Positions 16,715 to 26,091 of a stretch of 64,000 bases of DNA are shown here, one piece after another. The translations under genes and the position numbers were made by a program. A model generated the notes under the pieces. The model searched no databases. It was not told the DNA's origin and saw nothing but the letters and a program-made list of their open reading frames with translations. The stretch's first letter is position 1. Each line of letters begins with the position of its first letter. The DNA is taken from assembly GCA_023150345.1 (NCBI GenBank), contig JAKLLB010000006.1:1-64000 (forward strand), given 5' to 3'. Source of the DNA: Aquabacterium sp. Lineage in GTDB: Bacteria; Pseudomonadota; Gammaproteobacteria; Burkholderiales; Burkholderiaceae_C.

Positions 16715-17380
16715 ATGGGCTCGCGAGTCGTCGTCGGCATGGGGTTGTGGGTGTGCTGGATGCTGGGCGCAAGCATCGGCGTGCACGCGGCTGAATCCGC
16801 GCAGGACACTCGAGCCCGCCTGAGCGCTGGCGAACGCCAGGCCCGTCTGCGCTTCGAGCAGCAACGGCAGGTTTGCTACGGGCAGTTCCTGGTCGAGGCA
16901 TGCGTGGAACGCGCCCGCGAACAGCTTCGCGCCGACGTTCAGGCCATCCGCGCCGAGCGGGTCGAAATCGACGCGCAGCGCCGGCAGGAGCGGGCGCAGC
17001 AGCGTCGCGCGCGCGTCGACGCCAAGGCGGTGCAGATGCGTGCGCCGGCAGCATCTGCCGCCAATGGACATCGGTTGACCGGCCGGACGGCCAGCCCAAT
17101 GGCCTCGGTAAGCCGTCATGGTGAAGGCGCGGCTGCGGGCCCGACCCCGGCCGCAGGCAGCGCACCGTCGGTAGCGGCCACGGACAAAGATGACGGCGGG
17201 GCGGCTCGCGCGGCCCAACAAGATCGCCAGCGCGAGCGCGCCGCGCGATCAGCTCAAGCGCAAGCCCGCCGGGCCAGCGCAGCCCAGGCTCATCGGGAGT
17301 CGGTGACGCAGCGTGAAGCGCAGCGCGCGCGGGACAAGCCGGCGATTGCGCCGTTGCCGGTACCGGCCGCTTCGCGCTGA
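16715..17380 (+). CDS. Secreted Arg/Ala/Gln-rich coiled-coil protein
   Basis: 221 residues from ATG 16715, which is 2 bp after the zapE stop. The first 26 residues form a signal peptide (hydrophobic VVVGMGLWVCWMLGASIGV, then HAAES). Residues about 35-115 are highly charged and helical (RARLSAGERQARLRFEQQRQ and similar), with two cysteines in QVCYGQFLVEACVERAREQL that could form a disulfide. The rest is low-complexity Ala/Arg/Gln with another likely helical stretch (170-210). No enzyme motif is visible. It may be a periplasmic scaffold. Function unknown; the tight spacing suggests co-expression with zapE. Confidence 0.7.
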   Translation: MGSRVVVGMGLWVCWMLGASIGVHAAESAQDTRARLSAGERQARLRFEQQRQVCYGQFLVEACVERAREQLRADVQAIRAERVEIDAQRRQERAQQRRARVDAKAVQMRAPAASAANGHRLTGRTASPMASVSRHGEGAAAGPTPAAGSAPSVAATDKDDGGAARAAQQDRQRERAARSAQAQARRASAAQAHRESVTQREAQRARDKPAIAPLPVPAASR

Positions 17381-17411
17381 CAACGGGTCAGCGCCGCTGC
17401 GCGCTGGCTGG

Positions 17412-18182
17412 CTAGGTCAGAGCCTCGACGCGGACCAGCGCAAGCGAGAGGTTGTCACCACCGCCGCGCGCGCGTTGGCGCGCCTTGGTCACCAGCATCT
17501 CGCTCGCCTCGCGGGGCGTGAGCCCTTGTACGATGGCACCGAGTTCGCGCGGCGTGAAGTAATGCCACAGGCCGTCGCTGCATGCCAGCAGGCTGTCGCC
17601 GATGGCTACCTGCCCTAGATGGCCGATGGCGATTGGTGGGTCGCTTTGCGTGCCCAGGCAGCCCGTGAGCAGATTGCCCTGTGGGTGGCTGTTGGCCTGC
17701 TCCTCGCTGAGCTTGCCCTCGTCGATGAGCCGCTGTACGTAGGAATGGTCGATGGTTCGACTGACCATCTCGGCGCCGCGGAAGTGGTAAACGCGCGAGT
17801 CGCCCGCGTGGGCAACGCAGCAGTCCAGGTTCGGGCTCAACAGAAACGCCGCCACCGTGCTGTGCGGCTCTTCCTCAGCGGTGATCGCCGTCAGCTTGAT
17901 CATGAGATGGGACTCCATGACCAGTTGCTTGAGGGTCTCGGCCGGATCGTCCTTGCTGGGCACGTAGCGCTCGAAGAGCTGCCGCGCCGTCAGCACGACC
18001 TGGTCCGAGGCCTTGCGGCCACCGCTCTTGCCGCCCATTCCGTCGGCCAACACGGCCAGCAGGCAGCCGGATACGCGATCGTGGGTCAGGATCTCGACCT
18101 GGTCCTGCTGGTAAGCCCGATCGCCCCGGTGCAGGGCGGTGGCGGCGACCAGGCGATGGGCCTGTGGGGCTGTGGCGGTCAT
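17412..18182 (-). CDS. PP2C-family serine/threonine phosphatase
   Basis: Metal-dependent protein phosphatase, 256 residues. Metal-binding motifs appear in order: RAYQQDQVEI (D27), LADGMGGKSGG near 46-56, a central AHAGDSRVYHF, LACSDGLW, and the last Asp in GGGDNLSLALV. All five PP2C signature blocks are present, so it should be active. No Ser/Thr kinase, FHA or type VI secretion gene is nearby, although such phosphatases are often paired with them. It is convergent with the coiled-coil gene, with a weak 6-bp hairpin at 17389-17406 between them, and divergent from the DUF465 gene with only 27 bp separation. Confidence 0.92.
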   Translation of the reverse strand: MTATAPQAHRLVAATALHRGDRAYQQDQVEILTHDRVSGCLLAVLADGMGGKSGGRKASDQVVLTARQLFERYVPSKDDPAETLKQLVMESHLMIKLTAITAEEEPHSTVAAFLLSPNLDCCVAHAGDSRVYHFRGAEMVSRTIDHSYVQRLIDEGKLSEEQANSHPQGNLLTGCLGTQSDPPIAIGHLGQVAIGDSLLACSDGLWHYFTPRELGAIVQGLTPREASEMLVTKARQRARGGGDNLSLALVRVEALT

Positions 18183-18209
18183 GAGGCGGGACTATAAACT
18201 CTCAAATAT

Positions 18210-18431
18210 ATGGATCCGGATGCCCAACAGGCGCAGAACCACCATTCGCCCGAGAGGCGTCTGATCGAGCTGCGTATCGAACACGCCGACCTCGACAGCC
18301 TCATCGACCGTGCGGCAGAGCAGTCGCCGGTGGACGAACTGGCGCTGCGAAGGCTCAAGAAGCGTCGCCTGGTGCTGCGCGACATGATCGCACGGCTGGA
18401 GGGCGAACTCGACCCCCCGGAACCGGCGTAA
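18210..18431 (+). CDS. DUF465 / YdcH-family small protein
   Basis: 73 residues. The pattern HSPERRLIELRIEHADLDSL followed by VDELALRRLKKRRLVLRDMI is that of the YdcH/DUF465 family: short, helical hairpin proteins of unknown function that usually bear a conserved LKK(R/K)-L-x-LKD(E/M)I segment. ATG 18210 directly follows the start region of the divergent PP2C gene. The stop is 5 bp before the start of the helicase gene, so the two may be translated together. Confidence 0.8.
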   Translation: MDPDAQQAQNHHSPERRLIELRIEHADLDSLIDRAAEQSPVDELALRRLKKRRLVLRDMIARLEGELDPPEPA

Positions 18432-18435
18432 ACCG

Positions 18436-20442
18436 GTGCCCGCGGCGATGACCCACGACGCAGGACCCGTCGAATCCGAACTGGTGCGGACGGTGCACGA
18501 GGCGCTGTCGATGCGGGGACCGCTGTCGCTGGTGGATCCCGGGTTCCGCCCGCGTGAGCAGCAGCAGCAGTTGGCTCGCGAGGTTGCGCGCGCTCTCGAG
18601 GACCGGGCCACCCTGGTGGCCGAGGCCGGTACTGGCGTCGGCAAGACATTCGCGTACCTGGTGCCGCTGCTGATGTCGCAGCGCCGTGCCCTCGTGAGCA
18701 CCGCCACCAAGAGCCTGCAGGACCAGCTCTATCTGCGTGACTTGCCGCGCTTGCGCGATGCCCTGCGCCTGCCGGTACGCATTGCGCTGCTCAAGGGCCG
18801 GTCGAGCTACCTGTGCCTGCATCGGCTCAAGCAGTCGCGCCAGGCCGCGACGCTGCCGGACCGGTTCGCTGTCCGCACCCTGTCCCGGGTGGAACAGTGG
18901 GCGGCCCACACCCGAAGTGGCGACCTGGCAGAAATCGAGGGCCTCGATGACCGCTCGCCGGTCATTCCGCTGGTCACCTCGACCCGCGACAACTGCCTGG
19001 GCACCGATTGCCCCGAGTACCGCAACTGCCATGTCGTGGCCGCGCGTCGCGAAGCCATGGCCGCCGATCTCGTGGTCGTGAACCACCACCTGTTTTTTGC
19101 CGACCTGACATTGCGCGACAGTGGCGTGGCCGAGTTGCTGCCCACTGTGGATGCCGCGGTGTTCGACGAGGCCCACCAGCTGATGGAGACCGGGCTGCAG
19201 TTCGCCGGCACGACGCTGGCCACCGCTCAGGTGGTCGACCTGTCTCGAGACCTGCTCGCAGCTGGCCTGGCCCACGCGCGCGGGTTGGCCGCCTGGCCAG
19301 ACCTTGCCGGCGGACTCGAACATGCGGCGCGCGAACTGCGCCTGGCCTGCGCCGGGGCACTGCGGGACCTGCGCGGCATCATCAAGCTGCGCTGGGACGA
19401 ACGAGCCGCGCAGCCCGCATTCACCGCTGCCGTGCAATCGCTCGCGGCGGCCGCCAAGGCCGCCGGGGCCGCGGTCGAGAGTGTGGAAGGCAGCGCGCCC
19501 GACTTCACTCGGCTGGCCGAGCGCCTGCGCGCGCTGGGCGCGCTGGCCGTCCGATTTGCCGAGCCCGTTCCTGACCAACGGGTACGCTGGATCGACCTCG
19601 GGCCGAGGGACTCACGGCTGGTGGAATCGCCGCTCGACATCCGGGATCTCTTCACTCAGCAGCGCAGCGAGTCGGGTCGGGCCTGGATCTTCACCTCGGC
19701 GACCCTGGGCACGGACGACGACCTGACTTGGTTCAGCGAGGCAGCTGCGCTGGAAGATGCGCGCAAGCTGCGCGTGGGCAGTCCCTTCGACTATCCGAAC
19801 CATGCCCGTACCTGGGTGCCGCCGCGCTTCCCGCGCCCGAACGAGGCTGGGCACCCCGAGGCCGTTGGGCGCCTTGCTGCGACTTTGGCAGCACGCCTCG
19901 GTGGACGGATGTTCGTGTTGACCACCACCTTGCGCGTGCTGCCCGTGATCGCCCAGGCGCTGGAACAAGCGCTTGCGCAGGCCGGCGTGCCCCTGAATGT
20001 GCTGGTTCAGGGCACGCACCCGAAGCGAACGCTGCTGCAGCGATTCCTCGACGGCTCTGGTCAGGTTCTGGTCGGCTCGCAGAGCTTTTGGGAGGGCATC
20101 GACGTGCCCGGCGACGCGCTGCAGTGCGTGCTGATCGACAAGCTTCCCTTTCCGCCGCCGAACGACCCGCTCGTGCAGGCCCGCTCACGCGAACTCGAGC
20201 GCCTGGGGCGGGACGCGTTTACCGATTACTTCCTCGCGGAAGCCGCGATCTCACTGAAGCAGGGTGCGGGGCGCTTGATTCGCACGGAGCACGACCGTGG
20301 CTTGCTGGTCATCGCCGATCCGCGGCTGCGCCAGATGCCCTACGGTCGCCGGTTGCGTCAGGCGCTACCGCCCATGGGAACACTGGACACCGAGGCAGAC
20401 GCCTTGGCATGGCTCGATGAACTGGCGGCTGCACACGCCTGA
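18436..20442 (+). CDS. DinG/YoaA-type ATP-dependent DNA helicase
   Basis: XPD-like superfamily 2 helicase, 668 residues from GTG 18436 (an ATG at 18448 is possible). Walker A AEAGTGVGKT is at 63-71. Four cysteines placed for an iron-sulfur cluster are C127 (SYLCLHR), C187, C192 and C198 (NCLGTDCPEYRNC). The DEAH box is at 244-247. C-terminal helicase motifs are VGSQSFWEGIDVPGDAL and GRLIRTEHDRG. Members unwind forked or R-loop DNA during replication stress. The N-terminal exonuclease domain of some Gram-positive DinG proteins is absent, so it is closest in layout to proteobacterial YoaA. Convergent with bamD. Confidence 0.92.
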   Translation: MPAAMTHDAGPVESELVRTVHEALSMRGPLSLVDPGFRPREQQQQLAREVARALEDRATLVAEAGTGVGKTFAYLVPLLMSQRRALVSTATKSLQDQLYLRDLPRLRDALRLPVRIALLKGRSSYLCLHRLKQSRQAATLPDRFAVRTLSRVEQWAAHTRSGDLAEIEGLDDRSPVIPLVTSTRDNCLGTDCPEYRNCHVVAARREAMAADLVVVNHHLFFADLTLRDSGVAELLPTVDAAVFDEAHQLMETGLQFAGTTLATAQVVDLSRDLLAAGLAHARGLAAWPDLAGGLEHAARELRLACAGALRDLRGIIKLRWDERAAQPAFTAAVQSLAAAAKAAGAAVESVEGSAPDFTRLAERLRALGALAVRFAEPVPDQRVRWIDLGPRDSRLVESPLDIRDLFTQQRSESGRAWIFTSATLGTDDDLTWFSEAAALEDARKLRVGSPFDYPNHARTWVPPRFPRPNEAGHPEAVGRLAATLAARLGGRMFVLTTTLRVLPVIAQALEQALAQAGVPLNVLVQGTHPKRTLLQRFLDGSGQVLVGSQSFWEGIDVPGDALQCVLIDKLPFPPPNDPLVQARSRELERLGRDAFTDYFLAEAAISLKQGAGRLIRTEHDRGLLVIADPRLRQMPYGRRLRQALPPMGTLDTEADALAWLDELAAAHA

Positions 20443-20465
20443 ACGCAGGCTGCGTGCGGCCCATG

Positions 20466-21269
20466 TCACCAGAACTGCCACCAGGCGCGTTCGGGCAGAC
20501 GCACTCCGTCCTTGAGCAAGCGGCTGTTCGGGTAGTTCTTCTTCAGCACCCGATCCGCATCGTCGCGAAGGTCCTTCAGGCCCAGGCGCTCATAGCTCAC
20601 CGCCATGATGTAGAGCGCTTCTTCCAGGGCCGGCGTCTGCGGGTATTCCTTCAGCGCATGCTGGGCGCGGTTTGCAGCAGCCAGGAATGCTCCGCGACGG
20701 AAGTAGTAGCGCGCCACATGCACCTCGTACGATGCCAGCGCGTTGACGATGTAGTCCATGCGCAGACGCGCGTCAGCGGCGTACTTCGACACCGGAAACT
20801 GTTCGACGAGTTGCTGGAATGCCTGGTAGGCATCGCGCGAAGCCTGCTGGTCCCGCTCCGACAGGTCCTGCCTCGCGATGGCATTGAGGAAACCCAGGTT
20901 GTCATTGAAGTTGACCAAGCCCTTGAGGTAGAGCGCATAGTCCAGCGCCGGGCTGGATGGGTGGTTCTTGATGAACCGATCGAGCGTGGCTACCGCCTGC
21001 ACGCGTTCGCCCGAGCGCCATTGCGAGTACGCCATGTCCAGCATGGCCTGCTGCGCGAGCAGCGTGCCGGCTGCCCGGCCCTCGATGCGCTCGAAGGTCT
21101 TGATGGCCTTCTCGTAGCTGCCGCTGACCATGTCGTCGCGAGCGTCTGCATACAATCGGTCCACCGACTCGCCATCGCGGCCTTTCGGGTCCGAGCCACA
21201 GCCAGCCAGCAAGGCGAGCGCGATCGAGGCAAGTGGCGCCCACAGGCGCAGTGACGGTATCAGGCTCAT
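20466..21269 (-). CDS. bamD: Outer-membrane assembly lipoprotein BamD
   Basis: Essential lipoprotein of the BAM complex, which inserts beta-barrel proteins. 267 residues from ATG 21267-21269; upstream in-frame ATGs are ignored because this one starts directly before the signal sequence. Lipobox LLAGC, so lipidated at C24. Five TPR-like helix pairs follow, with patterns such as YADARDDMVSGSYEKAIKTF and QAMLDMAYSQWRSGE. The C-terminus has YERLGLKDLRDDADRVLKKN, typical of BamD. It is divergent from rluD with a 65-bp shared upstream region, the usual arrangement in this group. bamA and bamB are elsewhere in the window. Confidence 0.95.
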   Translation of the reverse strand: MSLIPSLRLWAPLASIALALLAGCGSDPKGRDGESVDRLYADARDDMVSGSYEKAIKTFERIEGRAAGTLLAQQAMLDMAYSQWRSGERVQAVATLDRFIKNHPSSPALDYALYLKGLVNFNDNLGFLNAIARQDLSERDQQASRDAYQAFQQLVEQFPVSKYAADARLRMDYIVNALASYEVHVARYYFRRGAFLAAANRAQHALKEYPQTPALEEALYIMAVSYERLGLKDLRDDADRVLKKNYPNSRLLKDGVRLPERAWWQFW

Positions 21270-21334
21270 CGGGTTCGGCGCCGGCAGCGGGGCCCGCGCG
21301 CATCCTGGCATCAACGACAAATCGGCGGATTCTA

Positions 21335-22405
21335 ATGGCCCCATTACCGCAGGCCTGCAGCGGGTCGGAGTTCAGCGAGCCCGACACCGGTGAGCCCGGT
21401 GATGCGGCACCCGAACGGCGTGAGTCCGTGATCGGGCCCGCGGGCCACGGCCAGCGGCTCGACAAGTGGCTGGTGCAACTGGTTCCCGAGTTCTCCCGCA
21501 GCTACCTGCAAACCCTGGTGGAGGGGGGGCATGTGCGCGTGGACGGCGTGCCGTCCTCGACGTCGTCGCGCAAGTTGCGCGCCGGCCAACTGCTGCAGGT
21601 GGAACTGGTACCAACGGCACAGAGCCTCGCGTTCACCCCCCAGGCGATGCCGTTGGCCATCGTGCATGAAGACGAGCACATCCTCGTGGTCGACAAGCCT
21701 GCGGGGCTGGTGGTGCATCCGGCAGCGGGCAACTGGAGTGGCACGCTGCTCAACGGTCTGCTGGCGCACCATCGCGGCGCCGCATTGCTGCCGCGCGCCG
21801 GCATCGTGCACCGATTGGACAAAGACACGTCCGGCCTCATGGTGGTGGCCAAGTCGCTCGAGGCGATGACGTCGCTGGTGCGGGCCATCGCAAACCGTGA
21901 AGTGCGGCGTGTCTACCTGGCGCTGTGCCATGGTGAACCCACCTGGGTGCACCAGGTGATCGAAGCCCCGATAGGCCGCGACCCGATTTCACGCGTGCGC
22001 ATGGCGGTTGTGCCCGGCGGCAAGCCGGCTCGGACCGACGTCGAGTGCCTGGCCCGCAGCAAAGCCGTGTCGGCATTGAAGTGCCGCCTGCACACAGGGC
22101 GAACTCACCAAATCCGGGTGCATCTGTCCCATCTGGGTCTCCCGTTGGTGGCAGACGCCATCTATGGCGGCACGCCCGCACTGGGTATGGCCCGGCAGGC
22201 GCTGCATGCCGTGGAACTCGGGCTGATCCACCCCATGTCCGGCGCGGCCATGGCATGGCGCAGTCCGTTGCCTGCCGACATGGGCGCTGCCTGGGCGCGC
22301 GTGGCGCCCGATCCGTCGACCATCGTGGCTGCTGGCCCTGTTGACGTGGCGCCGCAGTCACGTCCGGGCCCTCGCCGAGTCGCCGGCGGCAGCAAGCCGC
22401 GCTAG
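21335..22405 (+). CDS. rluD: 23S rRNA pseudouridine synthase RluD
   Basis: Makes pseudouridines in helix 69 of 23S rRNA (E. coli positions 1911, 1915 and 1917). 356 residues from ATG 21335. The S4 RNA-binding domain is about 39-100 (GQRLDKWLVQLVPEFSRSYL). The catalytic aspartate is D162 in GIVHRLDKDTSGLMVVAK. The RluA-family motif GRTHQIRVHLSHLGLPLVAD is near 255-274. The first 35 residues are a poorly conserved lead. The last 25 residues are Arg/Pro/Gly-rich. RluA- or RluC-type activity cannot be fully excluded, but position opposite bamD favours RluD. Confidence 0.92.
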   Translation: MAPLPQACSGSEFSEPDTGEPGDAAPERRESVIGPAGHGQRLDKWLVQLVPEFSRSYLQTLVEGGHVRVDGVPSSTSSRKLRAGQLLQVELVPTAQSLAFTPQAMPLAIVHEDEHILVVDKPAGLVVHPAAGNWSGTLLNGLLAHHRGAALLPRAGIVHRLDKDTSGLMVVAKSLEAMTSLVRAIANREVRRVYLALCHGEPTWVHQVIEAPIGRDPISRVRMAVVPGGKPARTDVECLARSKAVSALKCRLHTGRTHQIRVHLSHLGLPLVADAIYGGTPALGMARQALHAVELGLIHPMSGAAMAWRSPLPADMGAAWARVAPDPSTIVAAGPVDVAPQSRPGPRRVAGGSKPR

Positions 22406-22647
22406 AATGCGCCAAACCGGAGCAGGGTGGTCTCGAGTGCCGTGCAGTCTGCAGGCCACCCGAAGCGGACCGAATCGCCCGCACGTATATCGTGTTGTGG
22501 CACGCCGCGCCGAGGCAGCCGTGCTGCCCGCCGCCCTGACCTGATCGACAACTCCGCCCACGGGCCCGATGCGGGTCCGGCAGCCTTGACGCCCAGACCC
22601 GTCCCGACCGGGCCTGCACATGTTGCAGGCCGCGCGAATAGAGGTTC

Positions 22648-23445
22648 ATGAACACTCTGGAGGCCAAGCGTGTCCTCGAGACAGCGCTGATCTGCGCGCA
22701 GCAGCCGATGCCCCTGCGCGACATGCGTCTGCTTTTCGACGAACAGGTGGGCATCGACACGATTCGCTCGATGCTCGATGAACTGGTTCGCGACTGGGAA
22801 GACCGTGGTGTCGAACTGGTCGCTCTGGCGTCGGGCTGGCGTTTCCAGAGCCGTCCGCAAATGCGCGTCTTCCTCGACAGGCTGCATCCGGAGAAGCCGC
22901 CGCGCTACTCCCGCGCCACCATGGAGACACTGGCCATCATCGCCTACCGCCAGCCCGTGACCCGTGGTGATATTGAGGAGATCCGCGGAGTCACCGTGAG
23001 CAGCCAGATCGTCAAGCAACTCGAGGATCGCGGCTGGATCGAGGCAATCGGCTACCGCGAGGCGCCCGGGCGTCCCGCGCTGTACGCCACGACCCGCCAG
23101 TTCCTCGATGACCTGGGGGTGGCCAGCCTGGACCAGTTGCCGGCCATCGAAGGAGCGCCGGCCTCGCAGTCCCTTCCTGGCCTTGCTGATGCCACAGGCG
23201 CAGCCGACAACAGCGATCCCGCTCAGGCGCTGTTGCCGCTCGAGGCCGCGGCCGGCCCGCAGCCGACCTTCGCACCTGCTGGCGCCGATGTGCCTGACCA
23301 GCCTCCTGTCATGCCCGGTCTGGCCGAACCTGCAGACGCCGGCGTCGCTGGCTGTGCGACTGCCGAACCTGAACTCCACGCCGCGCCGGGCGCCGATTGC
23401 GACGACGCACCGACCGAACCCACCCCACCAAGCGTGCAAGCATGA
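22648..23445 (+). CDS. scpB: SMC-ScpAB complex subunit ScpB
   Basis: Winged-helix subunit that regulates the SMC-ScpA chromosome condensation complex. 265 residues. Two winged-helix modules occupy about 1-165: [20 protein letters not shown] opens the protein and [20 protein letters not shown] is the central hallmark. The last 100 residues are an Ala/Pro-rich, probably disordered tail. The 242 bp upstream contain no gene; a TAGAAT at 22403-22408 is a possible -10. The stop overlaps the rluB start by 4 bp (ATGA), so translation is coupled. No scpA in the window. Confidence 0.92.
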   Translation: MNTLEAKRVLETALICAQQPMPLRDMRLLFDEQVGIDTIRSMLDELVRDWEDRGVELVALASGWRFQSRPQMRVFLDRLHPEKPPRYSRATMETLAIIAYRQPVTRGDIEEIRGVTVSSQIVKQLEDRGWIEAIGYREAPGRPALYATTRQFLDDLGVASLDQLPAIEGAPASQSLPGLADATGAADNSDPAQALLPLEAAAGPQPTFAPAGADVPDQPPVMPGLAEPADAGVAGCATAEPELHAAPGADCDDAPTEPTPPSVQA

Positions 23446-25466
23446 TCCCTGCAGAACCCGATCAGCCTCAGCTGGACACTCCTGATAGCGACGGGGCACG
23501 ACCCGACGAGGCGCCGCGACCCCGACGGCGTCGCACAGCCGCGCAGGCGCCGGCAGAGTCCGGGGCCGGTATCGGCGCTTTGGCGACCACAGTCGGGGAA
23601 GAACCGGGGGCATCGGTGAAGCCGCGCCGCACGCGGCGCAAGCCGGGGGTCGCCGCTGATGCCACGGGTGCCACGGTGCCGGAGTCCAATGAGGCGCCGG
23701 CCGTATCGAGTGCAGAGTCCCGACTCGCTGATCGACCGGCCGACCTTGCTGACCCCGCCGGCGCCGAACCGACCCCGCGCCGCGGACGTCGGCGCATTGC
23801 CGAAGCCGCCGCCGTTGTCGCCGAGGCCCCGGTGGAGGCGCAGACTTCGGCGTCGCCGACGGTGCCCACCGAAGTTTCTGCGCCGCAGGAGGCTGCTGAG
23901 GGCGCATCGAGCGCGGGCGCCATGCCGGTACCCGAGGGCGCTGCCCCGGAAGTTGCTGCGGAAGATACGCGGCGGCGCAACAGGGGACGTCGCCGCGGGC
24001 GGCGGGGCGCTGCGGAGCGGGTCGACGGTGGTGGATACGAAGCGGCGCAACCGGCCGACGATGAGCGCAACGACGGCGATGATCGTGACGGGCTGGATGA
24101 CGCGGCCTCGCCCGACGCACAGCCTGCCATTCCAGTGGCTGTGTTGCCCTCCGACGCCGGGGAGACTTTCGCCGACGTGGTCTCTGGCGCCTACGACGCC
24201 GTCGCGCCGGAGGACATCTCCGTGGTTCCGGAGCGCCGCGTCCTCCTTCCCGAGCCTGACGCGCCCAAGCTGCACAAGGTACTGGCGCAGGCCGGCATCG
24301 GATCGCGTCGTGACATGGAAGACCTCATCGCCGATGGTCAGGTGACGGTCAACGGTCAGCCGGCACACATTGGCCAGCGAATCTCGTTTGGCGACCACAT
24401 CAAGGTTGCCGGCAAGCCCGTCAAGGTGCGAATAGCGCCACCACCACCACGGGTGCTGGCCTATCACAAGCCGGTGGGCGAAGTCGTCACACACGACGAC
24501 CCTCAACATCGGCCCACCGTCTTTCGTCGACTGCCGCGCCTTCCGCATGGCAAGTGGCAATCGGTCGGTCGCCTGGACATCAACACCGAAGGCCTCCTGC
24601 TCTTCACGAACTCGGGCGAGCTGGCCAACCAGCTGATGCACCCGCGGTTCGGCGTGGAGCGCGAGTACGCCGTCCGCGTGCTCGGCACGCTCGATACCGA
24701 GGCGCGGCAACGCCTGCTCGACGGGGTCGAGATCGATGGCCAGGTGGCTGGCTTCCGTTCGATCGAGGACGGCGGCGGCGAAGGCGTGAATCATTGGTAT
24801 CGTGTCGTCATCACCGAGGGCCGCAACCGCGAGGTGCGCAAGCTGTTCGACGCGGTCGGCCATGGCGTCAGCCGCCTGATCCGCATCCGCTATGGCTGCG
24901 TGGTTCTGCCGCGAGGGCTGAAGCGAGGCGTGTGGGTCGATTTGGGGGAGACCGACGTCCGGGCACTCCGGCGGCTGGCACAGCCTGCGCAAGGCCAGGG
25001 CGAGCAACGCTCCGATCGCGGCCCTGATCGCGGCCCCGACAGAGACGGCGAGCGCCACGGCAAGTCACGGCGCAATCGGCGCGGCCGCGGTGGCAGGGCC
25101 GACGATCGCGGCGCGCCACGCGACGAAAGCTTCGAGGGCCCCGACCATGGCCCCATTCCCAATCCGCTGCAGCAGACCTTCGACCTGCGGGCCATTCGTG
25201 AGGCGCGCAAACCCCGGCGCGAGTACTCGGAGGATGGCCCGATTCCCAATCCGCTGGAGCAGACCTACGACAAGCGGTTCGTGCAGAAGCAGCGTGGACC
25301 GGGTGGTGGCAGTCGTGGTGGCAAGGGTGGCGGTCAGGGGGGCGGACAGCCCGATCCCATGCGCACCTCGGTGGGCTACATCGGCGCCGACGCCTTCGTG
25401 CGCAAGCTTCAGAACACGGGCGGGGGCGGCGGCGGACGTGGTGGCCGGCGGCGGGGCGGTCGTTGA
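23442..25466 (+). CDS. rluB: 23S rRNA pseudouridine synthase RluB with long disordered extensions
   Basis: Modifies U2605 of 23S rRNA (E. coli numbering). 674 residues, more than twice the core size. Residues 1-270 are Ala/Pro/Glu/Arg-rich, with repeated short blocks such as PRRRRTAAQ and [13 protein letters not shown]. The S4 domain lies about 273-330 ([20 protein letters not shown]). The catalytic Asp is D379 in [19 protein letters not shown]. The C-terminal motif [20 protein letters not shown] is near 460. The tail (505-674) is Arg/Gly-rich and carries two copies of GPIPNPL(Q/E)QT(F/Y)D at about 570 and 599. ATG 23442 overlaps the scpB stop. Confidence 0.93.
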   Translation: MIPAEPDQPQLDTPDSDGARPDEAPRPRRRRTAAQAPAESGAGIGALATTVGEEPGASVKPRRTRRKPGVAADATGATVPESNEAPAVSSAESRLADRPADLADPAGAEPTPRRGRRRIAEAAAVVAEAPVEAQTSASPTVPTEVSAPQEAAEGASSAGAMPVPEGAAPEVAAEDTRRRNRGRRRGRRGAAERVDGGGYEAAQPADDERNDGDDRDGLDDAASPDAQPAIPVAVLPSDAGETFADVVSGAYDAVAPEDISVVPERRVLLPEPDAPKLHKVLAQAGIGSRRDMEDLIADGQVTVNGQPAHIGQRISFGDHIKVAGKPVKVRIAPPPPRVLAYHKPVGEVVTHDDPQHRPTVFRRLPRLPHGKWQSVGRLDINTEGLLLFTNSGELANQLMHPRFGVEREYAVRVLGTLDTEARQRLLDGVEIDGQVAGFRSIEDGGGEGVNHWYRVVITEGRNREVRKLFDAVGHGVSRLIRIRYGCVVLPRGLKRGVWVDLGETDVRALRRLAQPAQGQGEQRSDRGPDRGPDRDGERHGKSRRNRRGRGGRADDRGAPRDESFEGPDHGPIPNPLQQTFDLRAIREARKPRREYSEDGPIPNPLEQTYDKRFVQKQRGPGGGSRGGKGGGQGGGQPDPMRTSVGYIGADAFVRKLQNTGGGGGGRGGRRRGGR

Positions 25467-25643
25467 CGGCCGACTGCTGAACGCGGTCGCGCCGGCGATG
25501 GGGCATCCGGCGATCCGGTCGTTCCCTCACCTGCGCGCGGCGGTCCCGCTCGCTCGCAGCACGTCACCGCGGTGGTGACTGACACCATCGACCGTTAGAA
25601 TATTGGGTTTATCTCAACAGCCATCGATCCAGGAGCACTACAC

Positions 25644-26069
25644 ATGGCCATCGAACGTACGCTATCGATCATCAAGCCCGACGCCGTGGCGAAGAACGTG
25701 ATCGGGCAGATCTATGCACGCTTCGAAGGTGCCGGCCTGAAGATTGCCGCTGCCAAGATGGCGCACCTGTCGCGTGGCGAGGCCGAGGCGTTCTATGCCG
25801 TGCACAAGGCGCGTCCGTTCTTCAAGGATCTCGTCGAGTTCATGATTTCGGGGCCGGTGATGATCCAGGTGCTCGAGGGCGAGAGCGCCATCGCCAAGAA
25901 CCGCGAGCTGATGGGCGCCACCGACCCGAAGAAGGCCGACAAGGGCACGATCCGGGCCGACTTCGCCGACAGCATCGACGCCAATGCCGTGCATGGTTCC
26001 GATGCACCCGAGACCGCCGCTGTCGAGGTGGCGTTCTTCTTTCCCGGCATGAACGTCTACAGCCGCTGA
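25644..26069 (+). CDS. ndk: Nucleoside diphosphate kinase
   Basis: Balances NTP pools by transferring the gamma phosphate between nucleotides. 141 residues, full length. [21 protein letters not shown] opens the protein. The phosphorylated histidine is H117 in [17 protein letters not shown] lies 9 bp before ATG. The upstream gap (177 bp) has a -10-like TAGAAT at 25596-25601, but no convincing -35. It begins a run of genes in the order ndk-rlmN-pilW-rodZ-like-ispG-hisS seen in many betaproteobacteria. Confidence 0.97.
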   Translation: MAIERTLSIIKPDAVAKNVIGQIYARFEGAGLKIAAAKMAHLSRGEAEAFYAVHKARPFFKDLVEFMISGPVMIQVLEGESAIAKNRELMGATDPKKADKGTIRADFADSIDANAVHGSDAPETAAVEVAFFFPGMNVYSR

Positions 26070-26091
26070 TCGCGGTTGTCCGAGCGCAGCA

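Noticed and set aside
17412-20442. Possible defence or signalling island (PP2C, DUF465, DinG-type helicase)
   Set aside because: All three are common chromosomal genes in core context between zapE and bamD; no nuclease, toxin or kinase partner and no compositional break seen.
22427-22651. Small plus-strand open frame before scpB
   Set aside because: Arg/Pro-rich with no family look and no ribosome site; it overlaps the scpB start. Treated as noncoding leader.
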